Below are positions 51,158 through 58,392 of a stretch of DNA of 64,000 nt, piece by piece. The notes under the pieces are model-generated. The model saw only the letters and a list, made by a program, of their open reading frames with translations, had not been told where the DNA came from and ran no database searches. Within the stretch, counting starts at the first letter, position 1, and each line of letters opens with the position of its first letter. This DNA is from Hymenobacter sediminis (GTDB lineage Bacteria; Bacteroidota; Bacteroidia; Cytophagales; Hymenobacteraceae), in the NCBI RefSeq assembly GCF_003231285.1, contig NZ_QKNS01000002.1:186001-250000 (forward strand), given 5' to 3'. The position numbers and the translations under genes were made by a program.

Positions 51158-51180
51158 GCTACACGAAAAGTCGTGTTAGC
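51158..51180 (-). promoter_or_regulatory. Hairpin between the second Cys-rich leader and cysH
   Basis: GCT-A-ACACGA and TCGTGTAGC (minus strand) pair around CTTT, with one bulged A. It lies about 45 bases after the leader stop codon. No T run follows directly, so it is less terminator-like than the hairpin of the first leader. The remaining bases to cysH (51021-51157) show nothing further. Confidence 0.35.
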
Positions 51181-51222
51181 GTAGGTGCCGGGCGCACAAA
51201 CCAGGAAAAAGGAGGGGGTGCG

Positions 51223-51324
51223 TTACGCCTGACAACAACACGCCATACCCAGCATAGCACAACACCCATGCTGTAGAGCACTAGAGGTGGCGGATGCGGC
51301 GGCGGAGTTAGACAAGTGGTTCAC
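51223..51324 (-). CDS. Cys-rich leader peptide (33 residues), second copy
   Basis: GTG to TAA, starting nine bases after the P1 stem of the second riboswitch. The peptide starts MNHLSNSAAA and ends HGCCAMLGMACCCQA, with five Cys residues in two runs, all TGT codons. The sequence shares almost nothing with the first leader (35436-35543) except the GTG start, AGCC just before it, position after a SAM-I riboswitch, length and C-terminal Cys runs. Conservation of these features without sequence conservation is what a translation-sensing uORF should show. It probably reports Cys-tRNA charging to the downstream sulfate-assimilation genes. Confidence 0.6.
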   Translation of the reverse strand: MNHLSNSAAASATSSALQHGCCAMLGMACCCQA

Positions 51325-51330
51325 GGCTAG

Positions 51331-51428
51331 TTGTTTTTATATGGTCAGGAGTTGGCACCGTTTCGGATGGTCCGCTGGTTGCCGGCGCTTCGTCGAGCCT
51401 GTCTCTCCACGCCTCTGTATAAAAACAA
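51331..51428 (-). ncRNA. SAM-I (S-box) riboswitch of the sulfate-assimilation operon
   Basis: On the minus strand a P1 stem pairs GTTTTTATA (51426-51418) with TATAAAAAC (51341-51333). The S-box core is present: AGAGGCGTGGAGAGACAGGC, GACGAAGCGCCGGCAACC and CGGTGCCAACTCCTG. It is clearly related to the copy at 35331-35430, differing mostly in variable loops. It should lower expression of cysHDN-cobA-cysJ and the genes behind when SAM is plentiful. Confidence 0.9.
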
Positions 51429-51454
51429 TCCTTTCAGGTAAAGAATTGGTAGGG

Positions 51455-51487
51455 CAAAAGTAGCGGTCAGAATTTTATACTTCCAAA
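51455..51487 (-). promoter_or_regulatory. Bacteroidota promoter of the sulfate-assimilation operon
   Basis: On the minus strand TTTG (plus 51487-51484) and TACTTTTG (plus 51462-51455) are exact consensus boxes separated by 21 bases. The predicted start is about 25 bases before the riboswitch, as for the first copy. Confidence 0.75.
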
Positions 51488-51517
51488 TTTTATTTTCTGT
51501 GCTATTGAAAACCCACG

Positions 51518-51814
51518 CTATTCCCCGTGGCTGACACTGGTAATAGTTCCATCGGCCCCGATGCCCACGTATATGTTATCGGAAGCGGCGGGCGAAGCTT
51601 TGTACACGTAGGCAGAGTCGGTAGTAGCGCTGCTTATTCTGCGGGCTGGTGGGCCCATAATCTGCAATGCTTGCTGCTTCGACATACCTGCCCGGACTTC
51701 GTAGGAATTACGTTGGTTTCTTTTGCCGGGTATATGCTCCCTGATAACAACAAGTAGCAGGAGAAAGAAGAAGATAGCCAAGATTGACCCCAGAAAATGC
51801 TTCACTGCACTCAT
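51518..51814 (-). CDS. Small membrane-anchored BamE/SmpA-like protein
   Basis: A 98-residue protein with one N-terminal membrane segment (FLGSILAIFFFLLLLVVI) and a short soluble domain. The soluble part has the BamE/SmpA-like pattern VRAGMSKQQALQIMGPPARR, with a Tyr-rich strand (AYVYKA) following and a C-terminal VGIGADGTITSV. It could be an envelope-assembly or lipoprotein-like factor, but lacks a lipobox Cys. A+T content is higher than in most neighbours. It stops just before the sulfur promoter and follows the flippase gene with 45 bases between, on the same strand. Confidence 0.65.
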   Translation of the reverse strand: MSAVKHFLGSILAIFFFLLLLVVIREHIPGKRNQRNSYEVRAGMSKQQALQIMGPPARRISSATTDSAYVYKASPAASDNIYVGIGADGTITSVSHGE

Positions 51815-51858
51815 AACGCGGAGGAGTACGTAATCCGTGAATAAGAATAGTTTGTTGA

Positions 51859-53337
51859 TCAGGGCTTGCGCCGGGTGAGTTTACGCAGAAAATCAGTAGC
51901 CTCGGGCGCAGAATTTGTCAGAAGAATAAGTGCCCCGTATACTACGGTTAATACGGTGGAGCGTAATAGCATGGTGAGCAGGGGAGAATTGAGGGTAGGA
52001 ACCAACCAGCCGGCTACCCCGGCCACGGCCGCAATACCCAAAATCAGGGGGATGCGCCAGGTAAAGGGCTGCATGCGGTAGCTGTGCCACACAAACCAGG
52101 TGCGCGCCACATTGATGCTTACCTGGGCGATGCAGGCGGCCACCGCCGCCCCCACCATACCCAGGCGCGGAATCAGCAGCCCATTCAGCAGAATAGTAAG
52201 CAGGGCCAACGACACGTTGAAAATCAGGTCGAAGCGGTAGCGCGGAGACGTTACTACCATCAGGCCATTAACACCCGTGATGCCATCGAAGAGCTTGCTA
52301 CTCAGCAGGAGTAGTACCACCACGGTGCCCTCGGCGTAACGGGCGTTGCGCATCAGGGAGTAGATAAAGTCCAGATTCAAGGCGATGCCCAGGAACAACA
52401 GGCAGCCGATGAGGGTGTTGAGGCGGGTAGCGCGGCGGTAGAAGTCGGCCATGCGCAGTAGGTCCTGTTGCTTCCAGTAGTCGGCCAGTAGGGGAAAGGC
52501 TATTTTGTTGAGCGAGCGGGCCGGAATAGCCAGGGCCGTACTGATGTTGCCGGCCACCACGTAAATGCCGGCCGCCGCCACGCTCACTTGGGCACCTACC
52601 ATCAGGGTATCAATGAACATGATGATACTGCCTGACAGGCTGCCGAGCAGAGTAAAAGCGCCCATGCCCAGCATCTCGCGCAGAGGGCGCACCATGAGCA
52701 CCTGCCGCGTGGGCCGCCAATGCAGCTCTCCAATGGCCGCCACGTAAGCCGTCAGCAGCAAGGCAATAGCGCTGTTCACACCTACAAACCACAGCACGTA
52801 GCCCGAGAAGGACAGGTAGCCAAAGCCAAACAGAAAGGCCCCCGCCACAATCAGGACCCGCAGCAGAATATCCTGCACGAACGACGAGAAGGCCGTGTGG
52901 TACAGCGCCTTCAGGTAGGCATCCTGCACCGAGTACAGCATAGTAAACAGCGCCAGCACGGCGCCCCAGGCGTAGTACGGGGCCAGCAGCGGCGCATCCC
53001 GCCCGTACCAATTCAGGAGTAGGGGCTCTCCTAGGAAATACAGGACCGTAACCACCGCAAACCCCAGCAGCGGTACGCCTAGCAGCAGCGGCAGAAACCC
53101 CCGGTGCCCCGACTCCGGGTGGCGGAAATAGGGGAAAAACCGAATGCCCACGCTGGCAAAGCCAAAGGCCGCCACCTGGGCGTAAAGTGTGGCCACCGAC
53201 GAGAGCGTAGCCGTAACACCCAGCTGCTCAGGCTGCAGAAAGTTGGGCAGCACCAGGGCCGTGCTCACGAACCCCAGCGCCAGCCCGATGTAGGAAATAA
53301 TGGTGTTGCGTAGCCCCTGCCGCTGAACGATACCCAA
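51859..53337 (-). CDS. Wzx-type oligosaccharide flippase
   Basis: A 492-residue integral membrane protein with about 12-14 helices of the MATE-like polysaccharide-export family. It starts GIVQRQGLRNTIISYIGLAL, then TALVLPNFLQPEQLGVTATL; a central part has GSIIMFIDTLMVGAQVSVAA. It would move lipid-linked glycan units across the inner membrane. I chose the TTG at 53337 because family proteins begin M-G-I-x-x-R-Q-G-L; the ATG at 53400 lies inside a long palindrome and would add 21 unrelated residues. It lies at the end of the pseudaminic acid/glycan cluster. Confidence 0.85.
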   Translation of the reverse strand: MGIVQRQGLRNTIISYIGLALGFVSTALVLPNFLQPEQLGVTATLSSVATLYAQVAAFGFASVGIRFFPYFRHPESGHRGFLPLLLGVPLLGFAVVTVLYFLGEPLLLNWYGRDAPLLAPYYAWGAVLALFTMLYSVQDAYLKALYHTAFSSFVQDILLRVLIVAGAFLFGFGYLSFSGYVLWFVGVNSAIALLLTAYVAAIGELHWRPTRQVLMVRPLREMLGMGAFTLLGSLSGSIIMFIDTLMVGAQVSVAAAGIYVVAGNISTALAIPARSLNKIAFPLLADYWKQQDLLRMADFYRRATRLNTLIGCLLFLGIALNLDFIYSLMRNARYAEGTVVVLLLLSSKLFDGITGVNGLMVVTSPRYRFDLIFNVSLALLTILLNGLLIPRLGMVGAAVAACIAQVSINVARTWFVWHSYRMQPFTWRIPLILGIAAVAGVAGWLVPTLNSPLLTMLLRSTVLTVVYGALILLTNSAPEATDFLRKLTRRKP

Positions 53338-53392
53338 ACAGTGAATGCGTAATTGAGTGAATGAGTGAAATGTGACTTGGTCAACCCGGACG

Positions 53393-53490
53393 CTTGTCAT
53401 CCTGAGCGGAGCGAAGGACCTCTACCGCTTCGTTGTGACGGTAATTAATTACCAACGGTAGAGTTCCTTCGCTCTGGCTCAGGATGACAA
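53393..53490. repeat. GTCATCCTGAGC-family palindrome upstream of the flippase
   Basis: TTGTCATCCTGAGCGGAGCG at the left and CGCTCTGGCTCAGGATGACA at the right are imperfect complementary ends (arms of about 35 bases) around a 27-base centre. Confidence 0.85.
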
Positions 53491-53496
53491 ATAGGT

Positions 53497-54927
53497 TCAG
53501 TTCACCAACTCGCAAATTTCCCGGCCGTTGACGAAGGCCACCCGGCGGCTGCGAAGGTACTCCATGATTTCGGCGAACTGGCGGGGACCAGTATTCTCAT
53601 TGGCGGGGTCGAAGTTTTCGTTGTGCCAGAGCACGGTACACACGCCCCCAAACCGCTCAATCTCCTGAAACATCGGCGTCAGGGCCGGCAAGATTTCCTC
53701 GGGAGCCAGCTGGAGGTAGCGCGGATGATAAAGGGTAGCATCCATCACGTTCAGCGGAATTTCGAGGAAAGTGGAGGGCTCGCCATTAGCGAAGTTGAAT
53801 GGATAGAACGGTAAGCAGTAGGAGTTGCGAAAGCCGTAGTGTTCAGCAAAGCCTAAGGTAGAGTCATAGGCAAAAGCTAGATCATCGAGCATAGTCGAGG
53901 TGAGGCGCGGTTCCCAACATAGATAGTGAAAGCGGATGCCATTTTTGATGCCGTATTGACGTGCCATGTGCGTCAGTTCCCGTATTACTATCGTTGAGAG
54001 CCGAAGCCACGAATGATGTTGACCGGCCATCAACCCTATTTCTCGCATTAACTCGGAATAGTTGTTGGCCGCACCTATACCCCCATGCAGGCTGATTTCG
54101 GCTCCAGCTGTCTCTAATGCGGCAATGTCTGACTTAAGGGTGTGAATGGCATAATCGGCATTAGGCGTACCGTCGGCTGCTCTGCGGTGTTCGGGCAAAA
54201 AGAAGAAGGTGCTTTTGGCCCCGTAGCTGGCCACGGTTTCCTGCACCTGCCGGAGGTTGTCCCAGGCATCGGGGGTAGTGAAATGCTGCCACAGTTGTCG
54301 CCCAAAGCTCAGGAGCTGACCCTGGCGCAAGGCGGCTTTGGCGGGGGCTTTCCAGGCGCTGTATAAGTTGTCGATGTCGTGGGTAATGAAAGCTGCCCAG
54401 GAGGCACCGTTGGCCCAGCGGCGCAGCTGCAACTGCTGGCCCGTGACATGCTCCACGGCCGTTTTCAGTACATCGAAGTAGTAGTTCACTACCGGCACCG
54501 TCACGAAGCCGTAGCGGTGCTGCACGCTGGCCGAGTAAGGGAAACGGCCGTGCTGGTCTCGTTCTTCCGAAAAATATTCCTGCCAGCCGCTGAGCAGATA
54601 AAAGGCCGCCGAAAGTACATCGGCGTGGATGAAGGCGCGGCTACCTGGGAGCAGTTCCAGGAGGGGCTTTTGCGGCTCGGGGTCGAAGAAAAACGGGATG
54701 GTGCGCCCTAGCCACTGCCTTTGGGTAGGCGCTGGGGGGTAGGGCTGCTGTTCATTGAAAAAACCTTCGGCCGCATCGGCTACTTCCACCTGCGGCCGAA
54801 GGCCTTCGTACCCAATGGAAACCTGTGGCACAGCCTCGTAGGCCATGCGGAAGTGCCGGAGCACGTAGGCTAGGCGAACTTCAGCAGAAATAGGGTGCGG
54901 CGCAATGGGGAAAGGAGGAGCAGTCAT
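53497..54927 (-). CDS. Polysaccharide deacetylase-like protein (DUF7033-type N-terminus)
   Basis: A 476-residue protein. The N-terminal part (about 20-185) resembles the DUF7033-type domain (RLAYVLRHFRMAYEAVP, FHADVLSAAFYLLSGWQEYF). The C-terminal part is a NodB-like carbohydrate-esterase fold: AAFITHDIDN carries the catalytic/metal Asp, EISLHGG the metal His, and VLWHNENFD a late His. It may remove acetyl groups from a surface glycan. The segment at about 54000-54130 is somewhat A+T-richer than the rest. ATG at 54927 chosen over an upstream TTG. Member of the glycan cluster, between the flippase and a putative glycosyltransferase. Confidence 0.85.
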   Translation of the reverse strand: MTAPPFPIAPHPISAEVRLAYVLRHFRMAYEAVPQVSIGYEGLRPQVEVADAAEGFFNEQQPYPPAPTQRQWLGRTIPFFFDPEPQKPLLELLPGSRAFIHADVLSAAFYLLSGWQEYFSEERDQHGRFPYSASVQHRYGFVTVPVVNYYFDVLKTAVEHVTGQQLQLRRWANGASWAAFITHDIDNLYSAWKAPAKAALRQGQLLSFGRQLWQHFTTPDAWDNLRQVQETVASYGAKSTFFFLPEHRRAADGTPNADYAIHTLKSDIAALETAGAEISLHGGIGAANNYSELMREIGLMAGQHHSWLRLSTIVIRELTHMARQYGIKNGIRFHYLCWEPRLTSTMLDDLAFAYDSTLGFAEHYGFRNSYCLPFYPFNFANGEPSTFLEIPLNVMDATLYHPRYLQLAPEEILPALTPMFQEIERFGGVCTVLWHNENFDPANENTGPRQFAEIMEYLRSRRVAFVNGREICELVN

Positions 54928-54982
54928 TGATGGCAAAGTAAGCGCTATCGAATTACTCTGCGCCCCTGGTCGGGCATTACTT

Positions 54983-56275
54983 TCAGCCAGCTTGTTGCCC
55001 CAGCCACTCCCGTAGCAGCCGGGTGGCTCTTTCCTGGCTGTGGCCTTCCTCAGGGGTGCCCAGGGTGGCGTTGTAGTAGGCCGCGCGGTGATACAAATCG
55101 GTGGGCTTGTGCTGCTGGTAGCGCCGCAGTAGTCCGCTCAGCTCATCGAGGGTGTGGGCGCTTTCTATCAGGCCATGGGCTACATAGCCGTAGTAATCTT
55201 GGGCCACGCCGTGGGTGCCCAACCGGAAATAGATGCTGGCCAGGTTCAGCAGGGTAGCTTCTAGATGGGTGCTGGTGTCGCCTGCAATCAGGGCATCGTG
55301 CTCGGCCAGAAACTCAAAAACCGTTTGCTGGCGGGCGTCGGAAAACTGCAGCTGCGGGTGGCGCTGGCGCAGAAACGAAAAGTCGCGCGAGTCGCCAGGG
55401 TGGGGGCGTAGGGTGAACGTTAGGTTCGGAAACTCCTGCAGCAGGTGAGCCAGAGTAGCGGCTACGGACTCTGTTTCATCGAGGGTGTTGATGGCCACGG
55501 CCACGCGCTGCACGGTGGAGTTCAGGTTTTTGCGGGCCAGAAACGCATCGGCCTTAGGCATGCCCACCAGCTCCACCCGGCCTGCTACCGGGCCGCACTG
55601 CCGGTATTTGTCCAGCGCGTCCTGGCCTTCCAGCAGGCTGAAATCGAAGCCTAGGGGCGGAAAGTTGGTGCTGACGCTGGCATGCTGCACGTAGGCTGTG
55701 GGCACGCCGCAGGTGCGGGCCGCCAGCAGCAGGGCTCGGGCATCGTCGTTGTGGTCGTTGGCGAAGATGATGGCCTGGGGGCGGTAGTGGCGCAGAGCCC
55801 GCACGTACACCTCATAGTAGCCAATGGCGTTAAAAATCAAGTCGAAAAACCGCCAGGCTTTCCTGCCTTCCGTGCGCTTCAGGCCCTGGTACAGGGTAGG
55901 GAACTGACCGTAATACAGCAACTTACGCCGCAGGGAAAGACGGTTTACTACCCCGTTGTAGCGGCCAATCTGTTTGCTCTGGCCCGCTACCAGCACCGCC
56001 TCCGGCAGTGTTTCCCGCAGAAAGTGCAGGGAGTCGTAATTGTTCTGGCTGACCACGTACAGCCACACCGCGCCGCGCAGTTGCTCCGGGTTGCGCACCG
56101 GCCGGAACATGTTGCCTACCAGCCGCAGCCCCGCGTAGCCGGCCACTTTGGCCAGGCGCTTCCAGGGGCTGGCCGGCGAAATGGCTTCCAGCATGTGGGG
56201 CGGCAGCGAGGCAAACAGGTCGGTGAAACGCAACTGCAGGATGTCGCGCAGGCGGGCGGTAGCAGAATCAGGCAT
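54983..56275 (-). CDS. Putative glycosyltransferase of the glycan cluster
   Basis: A 430-residue soluble protein. It has a GT-B-like layout: N-terminal part with SQNNYDSLHFLRETLP, YRPQAIIFANDHNDDARALL, VPTAYVQHASVSTNFPPLGF; C-terminal part with VAVAINTLDETESV, FTLRPHPGDSRDF and DALIAGDTSTHLEA. The RPHPGD and GDTSTHLEA segments are like those of CDP-glycerol-glycerophosphotransferase- or sialyltransferase-like glycan enzymes. It might be the transferase for the CMP-pseudaminic acid made by the neighbouring genes; this is inference from context only. Confidence 0.7.
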   Translation of the reverse strand: MPDSATARLRDILQLRFTDLFASLPPHMLEAISPASPWKRLAKVAGYAGLRLVGNMFRPVRNPEQLRGAVWLYVVSQNNYDSLHFLRETLPEAVLVAGQSKQIGRYNGVVNRLSLRRKLLYYGQFPTLYQGLKRTEGRKAWRFFDLIFNAIGYYEVYVRALRHYRPQAIIFANDHNDDARALLLAARTCGVPTAYVQHASVSTNFPPLGFDFSLLEGQDALDKYRQCGPVAGRVELVGMPKADAFLARKNLNSTVQRVAVAINTLDETESVAATLAHLLQEFPNLTFTLRPHPGDSRDFSFLRQRHPQLQFSDARQQTVFEFLAEHDALIAGDTSTHLEATLLNLASIYFRLGTHGVAQDYYGYVAHGLIESAHTLDELSGLLRRYQQHKPTDLYHRAAYYNATLGTPEEGHSQERATRLLREWLGQQAG

Positions 56276-56341
56276 AGAGCTACAAAAATAGCGCGCCGCT
56301 CAAGAGCAGCGCGCTACCAGAATCAGTGAGGTTTCAGGAGC

Positions 56342-57382
56342 CTACAGGGCATCCCAGGTCAGCGGGGTGCCGGCCCGTAGGTTCTGGCGGGCGGGTTTAC
56401 CGAGCAGCTGGTCGTAGTAGCGCGGCGGCAGACCATCGCCGGGGCGCACCACGCGCAGGTTGTCCTTGGTGAATACCTCGCCGGCGGCAACGTCCTGGGC
56501 CACATACAGGGAGCGTTTGTAGAGACGGCTCTTCTCCTCGGCGCGCTGCACGCCGTACTGCACCTGGCCCAGGGCCTGCCAAGCACGCTCGGTTTCCGTC
56601 ACGAGTTGAGCCACCTCCTCGGGTTCCAGAGAAAAAGCAGAGTCCACGCCTCCGTCGGCGCGGCGCAGGGTTACGTGCTTTTCCACCACGCAGGCACCTA
56701 GGGCCACGGCCGCCACAGCGGCGCCTACCCCCATGGTGTGGTCAGAGAGGCCCACCAGGGCATCGGGGAAGAGCTGCTGGAAGTGGGGCAGGGTGCGCAG
56801 GTTGGTGTTCTGGGGCGTGGCGGGGTAGGTGCTGGTGCACTTAAGCAGCACCAAGTCGCGGCAGCCGGCTTCGCGTAGCACCTGCACGGCCTCAGCCACC
56901 TCCGAGAGTTGACTGGCGCCGGTGCTCATAATCACGGGCTTGCCAGTGGCGGCTACCCGGCGCAGCAAGGGCCAGTCGGTGTTTTCGAAGGAGGCAATTT
57001 TATAAGCCGGCACGTCGAGGGTTTCCAGAAAATCGACGGCGGTTTCATCAAAGGGCGAGCTGAAGGCCAGCATGCCATGCTGCCGGGCCCGGTCGAACAG
57101 GGGCTTATGCCACTCCCAAGGGGTATGGGCTTCCTGGTAGAGCTCGTGCAGCTCGCGGCCGTACCACAAGGAATTCGGGTCGTCGATGCGGTAGGCGCCG
57201 GGCAGCGTCATGGTATCGGCGGTGTAGGTCTGGAGCTTGATGGCGTGGGCCCCGGCGGCGGCCATGGCATCCACAATGGCTAAGCCACGGTTGAGGTCCT
57301 GGTTATGGTTGCCGCTGAGCTCAGCAATGATAAGCGGCGGCTGATCGGGGCCGATGAGGCGGGAGCCAAGGGAGAAATTCAT
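56342..57382 (-). CDS. pseI: Pseudaminic acid synthase
   Basis: A 346-residue NeuB-family enzyme that condenses 6-deoxy-AltdiNAc with PEP to make pseudaminic acid. It starts with LIIAELSGNHNQDL, contains AHAIKLQTYTADTMTLP, YKIASFE and the KCTSTYPA segment, and ends in a SAF/antifreeze-like domain (GEVFTKDNLRVVRPGDGLPP). The ELSGNHN and YTADTMT patterns favour PseI over sialic acid synthase NeuB. The pse genes upstream in the same direction support this call. Confidence 0.93.
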   Translation of the reverse strand: MNFSLGSRLIGPDQPPLIIAELSGNHNQDLNRGLAIVDAMAAAGAHAIKLQTYTADTMTLPGAYRIDDPNSLWYGRELHELYQEAHTPWEWHKPLFDRARQHGMLAFSSPFDETAVDFLETLDVPAYKIASFENTDWPLLRRVAATGKPVIMSTGASQLSEVAEAVQVLREAGCRDLVLLKCTSTYPATPQNTNLRTLPHFQQLFPDALVGLSDHTMGVGAAVAAVALGACVVEKHVTLRRADGGVDSAFSLEPEEVAQLVTETERAWQALGQVQYGVQRAEEKSRLYKRSLYVAQDVAAGEVFTKDNLRVVRPGDGLPPRYYDQLLGKPARQNLRAGTPLTWDAL

Positions 57383-57499
57383 GCTGCAAAGAAACGAAGC
57401 TACCGCCGAAATGGGATGTCTGAGTTAGGAGGCAGGTGATGACGTATCAACATGTCATCCTCTCGTCGCTATTCCTAGCTAGATTGACATCCATCTCCT

Positions 57500-58243
57500 T
57501 TACTTGTTCAGCCAAAAGGTTACCTGAGCTGAGATGTAACTATTGCGAGTTCGGAAGCGGCCCATTGTATCCCGCACATCCGCGGCACTCTGTTCGCTGC
57601 CCAGTTCAGTAGTATAAGTCAGGATACGTGAACTCGTGAAGTTGTGCGTGTACCCTACAACTAGGTCAACACCATCATACAGGCGCAAGCCTAATCCGGC
57701 CTCTGCCCCTGACAGCCACTGCGGAGTTGGCGCTGTACTATAGTCCATCATAGTATAAATCGAGTTATACCTGTTGCTGGAAAAGGAGAAGCTAACCCCG
57801 GTAAAACGCGTGTTGCGGTATTCTAGACTATTAATTAATCCGGCTTTCAAATACAACTGCTTGTCCTTGTGAGCCAGCAGCCGGTAGGTAGCACCTACTG
57901 TAGCCGAGTAGGTATACTGCTTAATTAGCCACCCGTAACGAACTTCTGCATATACGGGAATGGTCTGGATAAGCGCAGCATCGAAGTGGTTATAAAAGAA
58001 GGTTGGAGCTATATAGAGGCTAGTTCGATTTCCCAGTGCTTTTTGCCCGTACACACTGCCAATAAACCCAACTGTTCCTGTGCCCTGAAGAAATTCACCT
58101 TCTCCATAATCGGCGTGGTTCAAGGTATTGAGCAACTGTCTGTTTACTCCAGCTGAAATGCCTACTCTGATTGAACCCGTAGAAGTTTGCCCGTGCCCTT
58201 CAAGCATCAGGAATAATAAAATCCCGGTGAGTATATACTTCAT
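57500..58243 (-). CDS. Outer-membrane beta-barrel-like protein, A+T-richer insert in the pse cluster
   Basis: A 247-residue protein with a signal peptide (ILTGILLFLMLEGHG, then QTST). The mature part alternates polar and aromatic residues as in an eight- to ten-stranded outer-membrane barrel: IRVGISAGVNRQLL, LYIAPTFFYNHFDAAL, YSATVGATYRLLAHK, and ends ISAQVTFWLNK. Its base composition and codon choice are clearly A+T-richer than the pse genes on both sides, and it has a 117-base and a 149-base A+T-rich flank. It looks like a later insertion in the cluster. No family can be named. Confidence 0.75.
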   Translation of the reverse strand: MKYILTGILLFLMLEGHGQTSTGSIRVGISAGVNRQLLNTLNHADYGEGEFLQGTGTVGFIGSVYGQKALGNRTSLYIAPTFFYNHFDAALIQTIPVYAEVRYGWLIKQYTYSATVGATYRLLAHKDKQLYLKAGLINSLEYRNTRFTGVSFSFSSNRYNSIYTMMDYSTAPTPQWLSGAEAGLGLRLYDGVDLVVGYTHNFTSSRILTYTTELGSEQSAADVRDTMGRFRTRNSYISAQVTFWLNK

Positions 58244-58392
58244 CTAAGTAAGAAGTTATGGTAGGAATAATAATTAACTGATTCCACATCGGCTCTCTTA
58301 GTCCTCCGCTGTGGTAGCTTCATTTTAAATAGCAAGGCGTCAGATATTTGACCTTTAATTTTTGCTTGAAGAAAGCTAAGTTCTAAAGTTGC

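Noticed and set aside
57450..57495. Another GTCATCCT-type palindrome
   Set aside because: ATGTCATCCTCTCGTCGC and a short TTGACATCC are too degenerate to call a copy.
57383..58392. Prophage or genomic island in the pse cluster
   Set aside because: Only one A+T-rich gene; no integrase, phage gene, tRNA or flanking direct repeats seen.
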